A DNA stretch of 64,000 nt from Flavobacteriales bacterium (GCA_016700415.1 CP065018.1:2548001-2612000); one strand, 5' to 3'; counted from the stretch's first letter, positions 54,794 through 63,384 are shown. Notes: a model not told the origin generated them from the letters alone. Translations and numbers: made by a program.

Positions 54794-57700
54794 TTGCTAT
54801 TGCTCTTCGCAACTTCGTGTGCAGATGGATCTCATAAAGAGGGCGTCTCCAGGGACCGAAGAGATCCTGAGCGTGTTTCCACATCGGATGAACTATCGGA
54901 TGCTCCGCGTCGGATCATTATTAAGGATCGGTTCCCTGCTTATTCACCAGGTACTGATGCGCAAGTGAATGCTACTGCCCATTTGGTCGATTCCCTGTAT
55001 CGGAACCACCGCACAAAAGCGTTGATCGAACATGCCGACGATGTACTTGCCCTGTTGAAGCATAAATTATCCGGGGAAGACATTGGGGTCGGCCGCGAAT
55101 TAGGCCTTGCGTGCATGAAATTGCATGGGGGCCTTACACAGGAGCGTGGGGTGGAAGCTGCGCAATACTTCGTAGTGAAGGCATCGAAGCTTTGGGACAC
55201 GAGTCGGCCTCCTTCGGATTCCGTGGGCATTGAACTGTTGGCGACAACCGCAAAAGGTTGCAGCATCTTAGGACAACGTGCAGAGGCAACTGCCACTTAC
55301 GTGAAAGCGTTTCACCGAGCACTGGATGCCCACAACTGGGTACAGGCGGGTAATCACGGGAGAGCGTTGGCCTATTCCTATTTGGAAAGCGGGAACCGGG
55401 ACAGCGCCCGTATCGTTTTCGAACGTGTCATCGCCTTGCACAGCGCACCGGCATCAGTTGACACGAGCTGGTGGGCAGGTAGTCTGTTGGCATCTGTTGC
55501 CGCTGAACCTGACAGCTTGTTGATCCGATTGGAACGGGTCCGACGCCTTTTGCACGGCGTCAAGAACCCCCAGGTGATCAGCTTTTACTATGGCAGTCGT
55601 GGGCGCTATTTAGCAGGTGGAGAACGCACCAAAGCTGCGGCCACCTGTTTCAAGCAGGCCGTACTGTCCCTGGACACGGTATCCGTAAAAACGATCGCCG
55701 AGGCCGAAGCGCTTGCCATTAACCTCCACAACACCGCATATGCATATCGCAATTTGGATGAGTTGGACCGTTCCAAGCAATATGGAACGCGGGCGGTGGC
55801 GCTGAACGAGGCTCTAATGGGTTCTGATGACCCCCTCGTTGCGCGAAAAGCACGCGACCGATTGGCCGGCACCTTGGAGGTGATGCCTTTGACGGACACC
55901 TGCGATGCACGCTACGGCACTGGTGCTGGACGCCAGATGAGCGTACTTCGATTGCGCACCGGACGCACGCCCGTTGATCTGGTAGCGGTGGCCAAGACCT
56001 ATGCCAATATCGCAACGGAATACTTCCAATGGGATTCTCTGGGCGTCGATTCGGTATTGAAATACGCCGGTCTTTGCTTGGAAGGGCCCTGCCGAGGCGA
56101 AACCGTGGCGGCCATGCAGTTAATGGCCTTCGGTCTTGCGGTGAAGGGGCGTTACGCGGAATCGCTCGATATCGTTCAACGCGCATGTGGTATCCTCTCC
56201 GGTGATGATCATTTTATGTGGGATTCGTTGAAGCAAGCGGCCTTCCCCCGAAATGTTCGGGCCATCGTACAGATAGGGACACTTGAGGAAGTGCTGGAAA
56301 TACTTCAGCGAAAGGATCCGGGTATCCGACAACAAGGTTTGCTGCAGCGCCTAACGGCTGTTCAGTCCGATATCATCGACAGCCTTTTCATGGTTGAAGG
56401 GACAGACCTTTCCAAGCTGATCACTTCACGCGAACAAATGACCGCCCGTTTAATGCGGGATGCATGGCCAAGTAGGGGTAACAGAACGACCGCCTCGCTC
56501 TCGGACAGTCTGTTCGCTTGGATGGACGATGACAAGGCGATGGCCTTCCGCCGGGACCGGTTTCTTATGGAGCAAGCGGACCGTCGCGAACTCCGAAGCG
56601 CGATCAATATTGCAAAAGAGCGACGTGAATCGTTAGCGGTCCAAGGTTTATCGGAGAACGATCCGTCCATTCTGCGCCAAGCCGTGCTCATCGACTCGGT
56701 CGAGGCTTTGCTGGCGCAACAACCGGTCAACGGTAGCCCTCCCTCCCATGTGGACATGGACCTGGCTGAACGCCTCCGCGATCGAATAGCGGCTAACACG
56801 GCAATGGTCTCGTATCGGCTCACCAAGAAGGACGTGTTTATAGCTGGCCTGTACAAGGACACCATCATGCTTGGCCGGTTCGCTCGTGATACGGTGTTTG
56901 ATGCTGCGCTGGCAAAGATCACGGCCGAAGGGAGCGGTATCGATTCCTTGATCGGTTTGGACGGGGCTTCTCGCCAATCGCTGCAACGACTGTTGCCGCC
57001 ATCCTTCCTTCGCTCTGGTGTGAAGGAACTTGTTATCCTACCCTCCAGGGAGTTATGCTATTTGCCTTTCGAAGCATTGCCCACTAAAGATGATGGTGCA
57101 CCATTGATGGACAAATTGACCGTGCGTTATGCATTGTCTGGCTCCGTGCTACTTGATCAACCTACAAATGATGCACCGCCTAACGATCAAGAGGTATTTG
57201 CCTTCGCGCCGGATTACGGCGAACGATCGGACCCAAAGCACGAAGGCCCTGTATCACGCAACGTTCTCATGGGTAATGAGCAGCGGGCATCATCTGGCGC
57301 CTTGCTCTATAATGCGGATGAGGTTTCATCCATAGCAGATGAAGTGGTCTCCACCTGCTACACCGGCAACAGCGCCGATGAAAGCAGATTCAAAGCTTCG
57401 CTGGATAATGCAGGTGTCCTTCACTTGGCGATGCACGCATTTTCAAGTGATGAGCCGACCAGGTCGGGATTGGTTTTTAAGGCAACGGAAGGCTCCGATG
57501 CCCAAGACCGCAGCTCAACCGGCCCGGATGTCGAGGACGGTGTATTCCACGCCTATGAACTGCTCACACACCGCTTAAAAGCCGATCTTATTATCCTCAG
57601 CGCATGTGAAACCGGCTATGGATCTCTTCAATCTGGTGAAGGCGTGCGTTCTTTGGCCCGCAGCTTCATGCAAGCCGGAGCTCGTTCGACTGTCTCCTCC

Positions 57701-57997
57701 CTGTGGAAAGTAGACGACCTCGCAACCAAACAGATCATGGTGAAATTCTATGAAAAGCTGGCCGAGGGCATGGGCAAGGCCGATGCGTTGGCCGAGGCCA
57801 AGCGCTGGTACCGCACAGAGTACCCGGACGAGCCGCCGAGCAAATGGGCGGCCTTTATATTGATCGGCGATAACGAGCCGGTGCATTTGCAGCGGCGTTC
57901 ACCGATGCGCCCATGGATGTGGGGTGGTGGACTTGTGCTGCTCCTCGGTGGCGCATTTTGGGCCTACCGGTCGCGTCGGCATCGCACCGCCGCCTGA
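54794..57997 (+). CDS. TPR-CHAT protein, probable lipoprotein protease
   Basis: About 1067 residues. The frame has no ATG near its beginning; the first usable start is TTG at 54794 (MLLLFATSCADG), giving a short lipoprotein signal with Cys9. Upstream codons (RYFPGFLLLL) would complete a signal but lack a standard start. TPR-like helices fill about 60-440. A C-terminal CHAT domain carries the catalytic dyad His881 (HLAMHAF) and Cys938 (LSACETG), related to caspases and separases. A last membrane helix (about 1036-1056) follows. It lies 23 bp behind the LamG gene and ends 3 bp from a convergent sigma/anti-sigma operon. Possible job: cleaving a regulator when triggered. Confidence 0.8.
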   Translation: MLLLFATSCADGSHKEGVSRDRRDPERVSTSDELSDAPRRIIIKDRFPAYSPGTDAQVNATAHLVDSLYRNHRTKALIEHADDVLALLKHKLSGEDIGVGRELGLACMKLHGGLTQERGVEAAQYFVVKASKLWDTSRPPSDSVGIELLATTAKGCSILGQRAEATATYVKAFHRALDAHNWVQAGNHGRALAYSYLESGNRDSARIVFERVIALHSAPASVDTSWWAGSLLASVAAEPDSLLIRLERVRRLLHGVKNPQVISFYYGSRGRYLAGGERTKAAATCFKQAVLSLDTVSVKTIAEAEALAINLHNTAYAYRNLDELDRSKQYGTRAVALNEALMGSDDPLVARKARDRLAGTLEVMPLTDTCDARYGTGAGRQMSVLRLRTGRTPVDLVAVAKTYANIATEYFQWDSLGVDSVLKYAGLCLEGPCRGETVAAMQLMAFGLAVKGRYAESLDIVQRACGILSGDDHFMWDSLKQAAFPRNVRAIVQIGTLEEVLEILQRKDPGIRQQGLLQRLTAVQSDIIDSLFMVEGTDLSKLITSREQMTARLMRDAWPSRGNRTTASLSDSLFAWMDDDKAMAFRRDRFLMEQADRRELRSAINIAKERRESLAVQGLSENDPSILRQAVLIDSVEALLAQQPVNGSPPSHVDMDLAERLRDRIAANTAMVSYRLTKKDVFIAGLYKDTIMLGRFARDTVFDAALAKITAEGSGIDSLIGLDGASRQSLQRLLPPSFLRSGVKELVILPSRELCYLPFEALPTKDDGAPLMDKLTVRYALSGSVLLDQPTNDAPPNDQEVFAFAPDYGERSDPKHEGPVSRNVLMGNEQRASSGALLYNADEVSSIADEVVSTCYTGNSADESRFKASLDNAGVLHLAMHAFSSDEPTRSGLVFKATEGSDAQDRSSTGPDVEDGVFHAYELLTHRLKADLIILSACETGYGSLQSGEGVRSLARSFMQAGARSTVSSLWKVDDLATKQIMVKFYEKLAEGMGKADALAEAKRWYRTEYPDEPPSKWAAFILIGDNEPVHLQRRSPMRPWMWGGGLVLLLGGAFWAYRSRRHRTAA

Positions 57998-58000
57998 TCC

Positions 58001-58552
58001 TCAGAGTTTCTTCAGCAACTTCTTCGCGGCTTCCTTGTCTTGGCAACCGGAGTTGGCCACGGCTTGGATCTCTTGTGTCGCATCCGCCCGGTGACCTTCA
58101 TGCAGATAAGCTAGGCCCAAGAGCCATTGCTTGCGGATACTGTCGCATTTAGCGATTGGTGCAGTGGCTTGGAGTGCCGCTATGGCCTGCTCTGTGCGGC
58201 CTTCGATGATCGCCTTTCGCGCTTCTTCGTATGACTGTGACAGGGATGATGCATTGCCGTCATCCTCGCCGCGCACCAAGGGTGTGGTCGTTTCCGCGTA
58301 GGCCATCGCCAGCGCGTTCATGTCCGGCCCCCGGAAGAACGGAACACCGATCGTGACCAGTAAGGCCAAACTTGCGGCCACCGCCAACCACGTCCATGTG
58401 CGGTTGCGTGCAATGGAGATCACCGGTGTCTCCTCCCGTGCTTCCACCTCAGCCGCCACATCGCGCAGCACCTGCCGGAAGCGGAACACATCCTCGCGGC
58501 CCTGAGCCTCCTTGAAGAGGGCCTCAACCTTCGGGTCCAGTTCCACGTTCAT
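58001..58552 (-). CDS. Single-span TPR protein, possible anti-sigma factor
   Basis: 183 residues from the ATG at 58550-58552. An acidic N-terminal cytoplasmic part (1-50), one membrane helix (53-73, WTWLAVAASLALLVTIGVPFF) and an outer part with a TPR-like helix pair (YEEARKAIIEGRTEQAIAALQ). It is the last gene of a three-gene unit joined by four-base overlaps to the split sigma factor, which is the usual place of an anti-sigma. No anti-sigma consensus motif is visible, so the role rests on context. Confidence 0.6.
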   Translation of the reverse strand: MNVELDPKVEALFKEAQGREDVFRFRQVLRDVAAEVEAREETPVISIARNRTWTWLAVAASLALLVTIGVPFFRGPDMNALAMAYAETTTPLVRGEDDGNASSLSQSYEEARKAIIEGRTEQAIAALQATAPIAKCDSIRKQWLLGLAYLHEGHRADATQEIQAVANSGCQDKEAAKKLLKKL

Positions 58553-58827
58553 TGTTCGGCGAGTTCTGCGAAGCGCGGATCCGCTTGGATCAACTTCACT
58601 AAGTGTTCCTTGCACTTGAATTTCTTCACCTTCACGGAACCGGGATTATCAAATCCCAAGGCCGTTTGGATCTCTTCAGTGGGCTGTTCTTCAAAGCTCA
58701 TGCGCATCAGTTGTTGGCAGTCGTTGCTCAGTTTCTCGAACATTTCCCAGAACAGGCAGATCCGGTCCGCCGCCTCCAGGTCATCGATCACTGTGCGTGT
58801 TTCCGCCTCTAGATACCGGATGCTCAT
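58549..58827 (-). CDS. Sigma factor region 4 as a separate ORF
   Basis: 92 residues. The part from LFWEMFEKLSNDCQQLMRMSFE to IQTALGFDNPGSVKVKKFKCKEHL aligns with sigma-70 region 4 of ECF-type factors (helix-turn-helix for the minus-35 element). It begins with ATG overlapping the TGA of the region 2 ORF (ATATGAGC). In this family regions 2 and 4 normally form one protein of about 190 residues, the sum of both ORFs. A stop (TAA) just upstream in this frame leaves a window of about nine bases in which a single indel could have split one gene. Confidence 0.7.
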   Translation of the reverse strand: MSIRYLEAETRTVIDDLEAADRICLFWEMFEKLSNDCQQLMRMSFEEQPTEEIQTALGFDNPGSVKVKKFKCKEHLVKLIQADPRFAELAEQ

Positions 58828-59120
58828 ATTCGGTTATCGGGGATGTAGCGTTTTTTGTAGCGGTCGAGATGCTTCAGCCACAGGTTGCGGCCAATGCCTT
58901 GGATGTATGTGCTCAAAGCCGAGGTTAATGCAAAATCCTTTCCTGTAATGTGCATATAGGCCGCGAGTATAGCGTCCTGGATCACGTCGCGGGCCTCGTC
59001 CAGGGTGCCGCTGTTGTCCTTCACATACTTGATCAACCCCGGTCGCACTAAGGTATACACCTGCTCCACGGCCCTCCGGTCGTGGGTGCGTATTCCGTGC
59101 AGTAGTTCTTGGTCAGTCAC
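58824..59120 (-). CDS. Sigma factor region 2 as a separate ORF
   Basis: 98 residues starting MTDQELLHGIRTHDRRAVEQVY. The segment DEARDVIQDAILAAYMHI and SALSTYIQGIGRNLWLKHL match region 2 of ECF sigma factors, which binds core polymerase and the minus-10 element. It ends at a TGA that overlaps the start of the region 4 ORF. It is either half of a two-part sigma factor or the 5' half of a broken gene. Confidence 0.75.
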   Translation of the reverse strand: MTDQELLHGIRTHDRRAVEQVYTLVRPGLIKYVKDNSGTLDEARDVIQDAILAAYMHITGKDFALTSALSTYIQGIGRNLWLKHLDRYKKRYIPDNRI

Positions 59121-59248
59121 GAACCGAATGTAATGTCTTTGCGATAACCAGAGGGAAGGTTCCGGAATGGACCCATGAACAGCGACGAAAGCGGTTCAGG
59201 CGGTTGCCGAAAAGCCATTAATAGAGTAGGCTCGAAAGACCTTTGAAA

Positions 59249-59896
59249 ATGAAAACGATAGGAAAAAGCGCCTTGCGGATGGCTCTCTTACTTACAATGG
59301 GTGCCTTGTTTTACACAGGATGCAAGCGGGTGCCGCCTGAGCCTCCAACCCCTTCGCCAACGGTCGTGGATGGAACTGGCGGAACAGGAGGTTCAGGTGG
59401 AACCGGTGGGACTGGTGGAACTGGCGGTACGTCCAACAACACCATTACACCGCACACATTCACGCCCAATAACCTGATCAAGCTTTGCCCGCAAAGAATC
59501 GGCGGCGATCGTGATTTTGGCGGTCATGGCCCCAATGTCTCCATTTCGGTTTCACTACAGGTCAGCGGCGGTTCGGTGCTGCGTGCGCACGTTCAGTACC
59601 ACCTCATTGAAACCCAAACGGATTGGACTGAGGCGCGTTACGATGAGTACATCACGCTCTATACCGCCCCTGCGGGAAAGGCAATTAGCGAGATCACCTC
59701 CGCAGACTACCTCAACTACAACTACACAGACTATAGCCATAGTCCGCTCACCATTTCATTTAATTCCCAAACGCTGGCATCCAAATTCATCAGCAACGGG
59801 GATACTTCCGGGAATGACGTGGGCAACTGCACGGACGACGATGCCTACCTGAGCGTTTACTGGAACCCGATCACAGTTCAGCTTCGAACGCTGTGA
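59249..59896 (+). CDS. Small lipoprotein with glycine-rich linker
   Basis: 215 residues from the ATG at 59249. Lipoprotein signal MALLLTMGALFYTGC with Cys25, then a proline-rich stretch and a GGTGGSGGTGGTGGTGGT linker (about 44-62) coded by short DNA repeats. The remaining domain is beta-rich (VSISVSLQVSGGSVLRAHV) and contains NCTDDDAYLSVYW near the end. No family recognised; outer-membrane or surface display is plausible. Confidence 0.65.
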   Translation: MKTIGKSALRMALLLTMGALFYTGCKRVPPEPPTPSPTVVDGTGGTGGSGGTGGTGGTGGTSNNTITPHTFTPNNLIKLCPQRIGGDRDFGGHGPNVSISVSLQVSGGSVLRAHVQYHLIETQTDWTEARYDEYITLYTAPAGKAISEITSADYLNYNYTDYSHSPLTISFNSQTLASKFISNGDTSGNDVGNCTDDDAYLSVYWNPITVQLRTL

Positions 59897-59909
59897 GGCG
59901 TGGAAAGTT

Positions 59910-59939
59910 CAAGGGCATCGCCGCCGGGTGGTGCCCTTG
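59910..59939. terminator. Hairpin between convergent genes
   Basis: CAAGGGCA (59910-59917) and TGCCCTTG (59932-59939) form a perfect 8-bp stem with a 14-base loop. It sits between the stop codons of the plus-strand lipoprotein and the minus-strand C45 gene. The following T-rich tract is weak, so it may end transcripts of both genes only partly. Confidence 0.55.
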
Positions 59940-59940
59940 T

Positions 59941-60972
59941 TCATTGTTGCCGATACCATATGGGCGTTGCGCGAACCCCTATTTCGCCATATAGCGCCCA
60001 GCTAAGCCTCAACAACGTCACCTTCAGGTCCTGCTCCTCAAAGCTTTTGAAACCGACATCAATGTGCTGGTCCGGCCAGAAAACACGGACTTTTTTGCGC
60101 TTGAGGTCGTAGGCCACGCTGTACAAGGTGCCGAAGCCGCGCAGGTATTGTTGGTGGTAGAGGGGTGGTTTCAGGAAGCGTTTCAGCAATTGGGTGCGGT
60201 CCATGTTCTCGTCGCGCAGTACGTCCTCCAGGTATTCGTTCCGTTGCAAAGTTTGGGTGAAGGCGGCGTATTCGTCCCATTCCACCTGTTCCTGGAAGTT
60301 GGTGCACACGGGCTTGTGTACCACGTTGGCGGGCCGGTCCGGGTTGAGGTACGCCACGGCGTAGTGCCCGTCCTTGTCCAGCGCGATCACATTGTAGCTC
60401 ATGTGGACGGGGATGCGGCTCAGGGCGGCCATCGCTTCCGCTGTGGTGGAGCAAGTCTCCAGCACGTAGCGCACCACCAGCGGGATGCCGAAGCCAACGC
60501 CGCTCACCTTCCTTCCGCCGAAAGCCAGTGCCAGTGCAAGGCCGTCGCCGTTCATGCCGTCCAGTGCACCCCATGCGCTGTCCTGGATGCTGATCACCGG
60601 TTTCAGCCATTCGGTGTAGCGCATGCGCCCGTCGAAGAAGCGCGGGTCATAGTCGTAGTTGCGCACCAAGGTGGGATTGCCGCGCACCCAGGCGGCCTGC
60701 GAACACCCGGCCATGTAAGGAGGCGGGCACCACATGCTCAGGAAGCGGGATCCGAGGTCACCGCCACCGGCCAGCTCGCACAGGCGGTCGTAAAAGGGAA
60801 GCAGCTCCGGCATGTGGACGGCCAAGGCATTCCGGCATTCGGGCAGCTCCGCCCGCTTTCCATGGCCCTCGCTCACGAACCAGTCGAGGTAGAGGGGCCA
60901 CACCCGGTGAAAGAACCGCTGCCAACGCTCGGAGGGAACGGGTTCGTGGATGAGCTTTAGGTGTATGTACAT
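59941..60972 (-). CDS. C45-type autoproteolytic acyltransferase/hydrolase
   Basis: 343 residues. The segment YMAGCSQAAW with Gly89-Cys90 followed by GNPTLVRNYDYDP is the self-cleavage site and nucleophile region of the C45 (penicillin acyltransferase-like) Ntn hydrolases; Asn/Asp positions downstream (NVIALDKDGHYAV) fit the fold. Such enzymes make or break amide bonds. The next functional gene upstream on this strand is an ATP-grasp ligase, so the two may build and process one amide product, with a GxxExxY gene inserted between them. Confidence 0.8.
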   Translation of the reverse strand: MYIHLKLIHEPVPSERWQRFFHRVWPLYLDWFVSEGHGKRAELPECRNALAVHMPELLPFYDRLCELAGGGDLGSRFLSMWCPPPYMAGCSQAAWVRGNPTLVRNYDYDPRFFDGRMRYTEWLKPVISIQDSAWGALDGMNGDGLALALAFGGRKVSGVGFGIPLVVRYVLETCSTTAEAMAALSRIPVHMSYNVIALDKDGHYAVAYLNPDRPANVVHKPVCTNFQEQVEWDEYAAFTQTLQRNEYLEDVLRDENMDRTQLLKRFLKPPLYHQQYLRGFGTLYSVAYDLKRKKVRVFWPDQHIDVGFKSFEEQDLKVTLLRLSWALYGEIGVRATPIWYRQQ

Positions 60973-60983
60973 GTTGGAAGGAG

Positions 60984-61014
60984 TACCACTAAGGACACTA
61001 AGGGCACGAAGAAG
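60984..61014. repeat. Short dispersed repeat, CCTTCGTG type, inverted
   Basis: TACCACTAAGGACACTAAGG then GCACGAAGAAG; reading on the other strand it has the same three-unit layout as 61552-61582. Together the two enclose the GxxExxY gene. Confidence 0.6.
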
Positions 61015-61092
61015 GAAGAGTGAAGGTTACAAAATGAGGTAAGGTCATCCGAGAAAGGCGCACAGGCGGCAATGTTCGGGTTTTCGAATGGA

Positions 61093-61479
61093 TTATTTGT
61101 ACGGATCACCAAGGGCAATTCGTTTGACACCCTTTTTCATTAGGGTCACATTGAAATTGAGCAATAGGCCGAGCGTACACCCTGTGAGTTTAAGGTAGGT
61201 CAAGACTTGGGACATGTGTATCTCGTCAAATGCAGATACCGCTTTCACCTCAATGATCAACTTCCCTTCAACCAGAAGGTCGAGCCGATATCCCATATCC
61301 AAGTTCTGGCCTTTATAGATCACTGGCAACTCCAACTGATCCTGAACAGTAAAGCCCAGATTCCTCAACTCATAGGCCAAGGCCTTCTCATAGATCTTCT
61401 CGAACAGACCCGGCCCCAGGTCGCTATGGACCGCTATGGCCCGTCCTATCGCAATATGGGAAAGTTCGTCAGCAGTCAT
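61093..61479 (-). CDS. GxxExxY family protein (PD-(D/E)XK-like)
   Basis: 128 residues. GPGLFEKIY holds the name motif Gly24-x-x-Glu27-x-x-Tyr30. RLDLLVEGKLIIEVKAV gives Asp67 and Glu77-x-Lys79, as in PD-(D/E)XK nucleases. The family is scattered through environmental genomes and its job is unknown. Here it is bracketed by inverted short repeats and interrupts the C45/ATP-grasp pair, which suggests insertion. Confidence 0.85.
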   Translation of the reverse strand: MTADELSHIAIGRAIAVHSDLGPGLFEKIYEKALAYELRNLGFTVQDQLELPVIYKGQNLDMGYRLDLLVEGKLIIEVKAVSAFDEIHMSQVLTYLKLTGCTLGLLLNFNVTLMKKGVKRIALGDPYK

Positions 61480-61551
61480 TCACGGGAAGGGATACAGTCC
61501 AATGGTTTTCGGCGCTCGTCGTCATTCGCTTTCCCCCTTGGTCTACTATTC

Positions 61552-61582
61552 CCTTCGTGTCCTTAGCGTCCTTCGTGGTAGA
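61552..61582. repeat. Short dispersed repeat, CCTTCGTG type
   Basis: CCTTCGTGT CCTTAGCGT CCTTCGTGG TAGA; 27 of 31 or more positions agree with the copy at 1123-1153. It ends 22 bp before the ATP-grasp stop codon. Confidence 0.65.
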
Positions 61583-61604
61583 AAAACCATGTGGTTCATC
61601 CTTT

Positions 61605-63365
61605 TCACATCATCTTGAACCCCCCGATCTCCAGTGCCTGTGGGCCGGTCCGTTTGTCGCCCGGTGCCTCGCTCTTGTACTGTGCCTTGATCGCCTTCAG
61701 CCATTTCTTGGAGCGTTCCAACAGTTGGAAGTTGTCGGTCATCATACGGCCGCGCATTACCAGGATGCCCATGTCGGCGCCCTCGTAGAGCCAATCGCCA
61801 ACGCGTGCGATGCGGAGGAAGAAGGCTTCGTCTTCGTTTTCCACATAGCGGCGGTGGGTGTCCATGCGCCAGAAGTAGATGCTGCCGTCGGGGCGCATGC
61901 GCCAGATGCCGCTTCGGGGTGCTTCGGTCACGCTTCGGATGTCGTCGGCCGTGTGCTTGATCACCATCTGGCCCCAAGAGTCGATGTTCTCGGCCTTTCC
62001 CCAACGGCGGTTAAGGGCTTTCACATTCAATTCATAGGGCTGGCCCATCCATTCCAGTATGTGGAAGAGGTGGAGCGGGGCGTCGCTCATGGCGAACACG
62101 GCGTGGTTGGTAATACTGCTGGCGCCGGTGATGCGCGGGTTCAGCTCACCTAGATAAACTTCGCCGTTGTCCTGGTCGATAAGAAAATCCAGTTCAAAGT
62201 AGCCCTTGTAACCTTCCTTGCGCAACTGGTCGCCGAAGAGCTGTGCGTACTTGCGCGTCTTCCTGCGGATGGCGGGCGTGAAGGCTTCGGCGAAGATCTC
62301 GTTGCCGCACCAGCCGCCCTTGTACGGGGTCAGTTCCTTGAAGCCCACCAGCTCGGTCATCAGCGGGGCCACGATGGTGCCGTGCCGCGTGACGCAGGCC
62401 TCCATCGCGGCGCCGCGACAGTTGATGCGCTTCATCACCTTGCACTCCTTCTCGGCCTCGATCTCCTTCGCGTACTTCTTGTAATCCTCTTCGCTATTGA
62501 TGAAGAAAGTGGTGTGGCCGCTGTCGCCAAAAGGCGTTTGTACCACGAGGTCGTTGCCGAGCTTGGCGGAAACTTTGTTGAGGTGCGCATAGTTCTTCAC
62601 CGGGCTGAGCACGTAGGGCACGCAGGGCACGTCGGCCTTTTCGGCGATGCGGTTGGTGTTCACCTTGTTGTCCATGAAGGTGCGCATTTTGGCGCTCGGG
62701 AACATCACCTCGAGACCGAGCTTTTTCGCCAGCTTTTCGGTCTTCTCATCGAACATGAGGAAAAGCACTTTCCCGGCCTTGCCCTTCACCTTCCGGCTCT
62801 CGATGTAGTCCTTCACCTCGCTGTGGGTGAGCAGGTAGTTGTTGATATCCTCGATGCTTTGGAACTCCTCGTGCGGCTCCTCCTTCATCGGGCTCATCAG
62901 GTTCGGGTGCAATCCGTCGAAGCACTCGATGTAGGTGATGAACTTGAACCCTTTGATCCATTCGTCCGCGCCCAGAAGATTGAAATTGGTGGCGCTGATG
63001 AAATAGATCGGTGTCTCGTTCCGGTAGAAGAAGCGGCGAATGTCGCTGACGCCCCGGAGGACGGAAGGGCCGGCTTTCTTCTTTCGCGTGGCGGCCCTCT
63101 TTTTGGTGACCGTCCTTTTCGCCCCAGGGCGCTTTTTGGCCATGGTCTTGGTTGCCGTTTGGGTCGTCGCCTTGGCCGGCTTACGTGGCGCTACGGGCTT
63201 GGCGGGGTTCTTTTTGGCGACCGTCCTTTTCGCTACAGGACGCTTTTTGGTCACGGCCTTGGTCGCCGTTTTGGTCGCCGCCTTCTTTTTGACAGCGGCC
63301 TTCTTCTTGACGGGGGCGGCCTTTTTCTTGATCACCGCGGATCTCTTCGTCTGCTTTTTTCTCAT
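61605..63365 (-). CDS. ATP-grasp ligase with histone H1-like N-terminal tail
   Basis: 586 residues. The first ~100 are almost only Lys, Ala, Thr, Arg, Val and Pro, with KKAAVKKKAATK-type repeats as in histone H1-like proteins. The remainder is an ATP-grasp domain: CVPYVLSPVKNY, LVVQTPFGDSGHTTFF (about 272-290, phosphate-binding loop), ECKVMKRINCRGAAMEAC, and FELDFLIDQDNGEVYLGELNPRITG with the metal-binding Glu/Asn. Similar proteins are often labelled biotin carboxylase, but no carboxyl-carrier context exists here, so an amide-forming ligase is more likely. Partner of the C45 enzyme. The basic tail may bind nucleic acid or another polyanion. Confidence 0.8.
   Translation of the reverse strand: MRKKQTKRSAVIKKKAAPVKKKAAVKKKAATKTATKAVTKKRPVAKRTVAKKNPAKPVAPRKPAKATTQTATKTMAKKRPGAKRTVTKKRAATRKKKAGPSVLRGVSDIRRFFYRNETPIYFISATNFNLLGADEWIKGFKFITYIECFDGLHPNLMSPMKEEPHEEFQSIEDINNYLLTHSEVKDYIESRKVKGKAGKVLFLMFDEKTEKLAKKLGLEVMFPSAKMRTFMDNKVNTNRIAEKADVPCVPYVLSPVKNYAHLNKVSAKLGNDLVVQTPFGDSGHTTFFINSEEDYKKYAKEIEAEKECKVMKRINCRGAAMEACVTRHGTIVAPLMTELVGFKELTPYKGGWCGNEIFAEAFTPAIRRKTRKYAQLFGDQLRKEGYKGYFELDFLIDQDNGEVYLGELNPRITGASSITNHAVFAMSDAPLHLFHILEWMGQPYELNVKALNRRWGKAENIDSWGQMVIKHTADDIRSVTEAPRSGIWRMRPDGSIYFWRMDTHRRYVENEDEAFFLRIARVGDWLYEGADMGILVMRGRMMTDNFQLLERSKKWLKAIKAQYKSEAPGDKRTGPQALEIGGFKMM
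63095..63275. repeat. Internal duplication in the Lys/Ala tail
   Basis: About 60 bp at 63097-63155 recur near 63215-63275, coding for TKxxxKKRPxAKRTVxKK twice. This produced two similar basic blocks in the histone-like tail. Confidence 0.7.
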
Positions 63366-63384
63366 GTTTTTTTCTTGTTATCGT

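Noticed and set aside
59380..59440. Tandem repeat as a possible regulatory site
   Set aside because: It only codes for the glycine-rich linker of the lipoprotein.
61605..63365. Biotin carboxylase
   Set aside because: Only the ATP-grasp part is shared; no biotin-carboxylase C-terminal domain or carrier protein is present.
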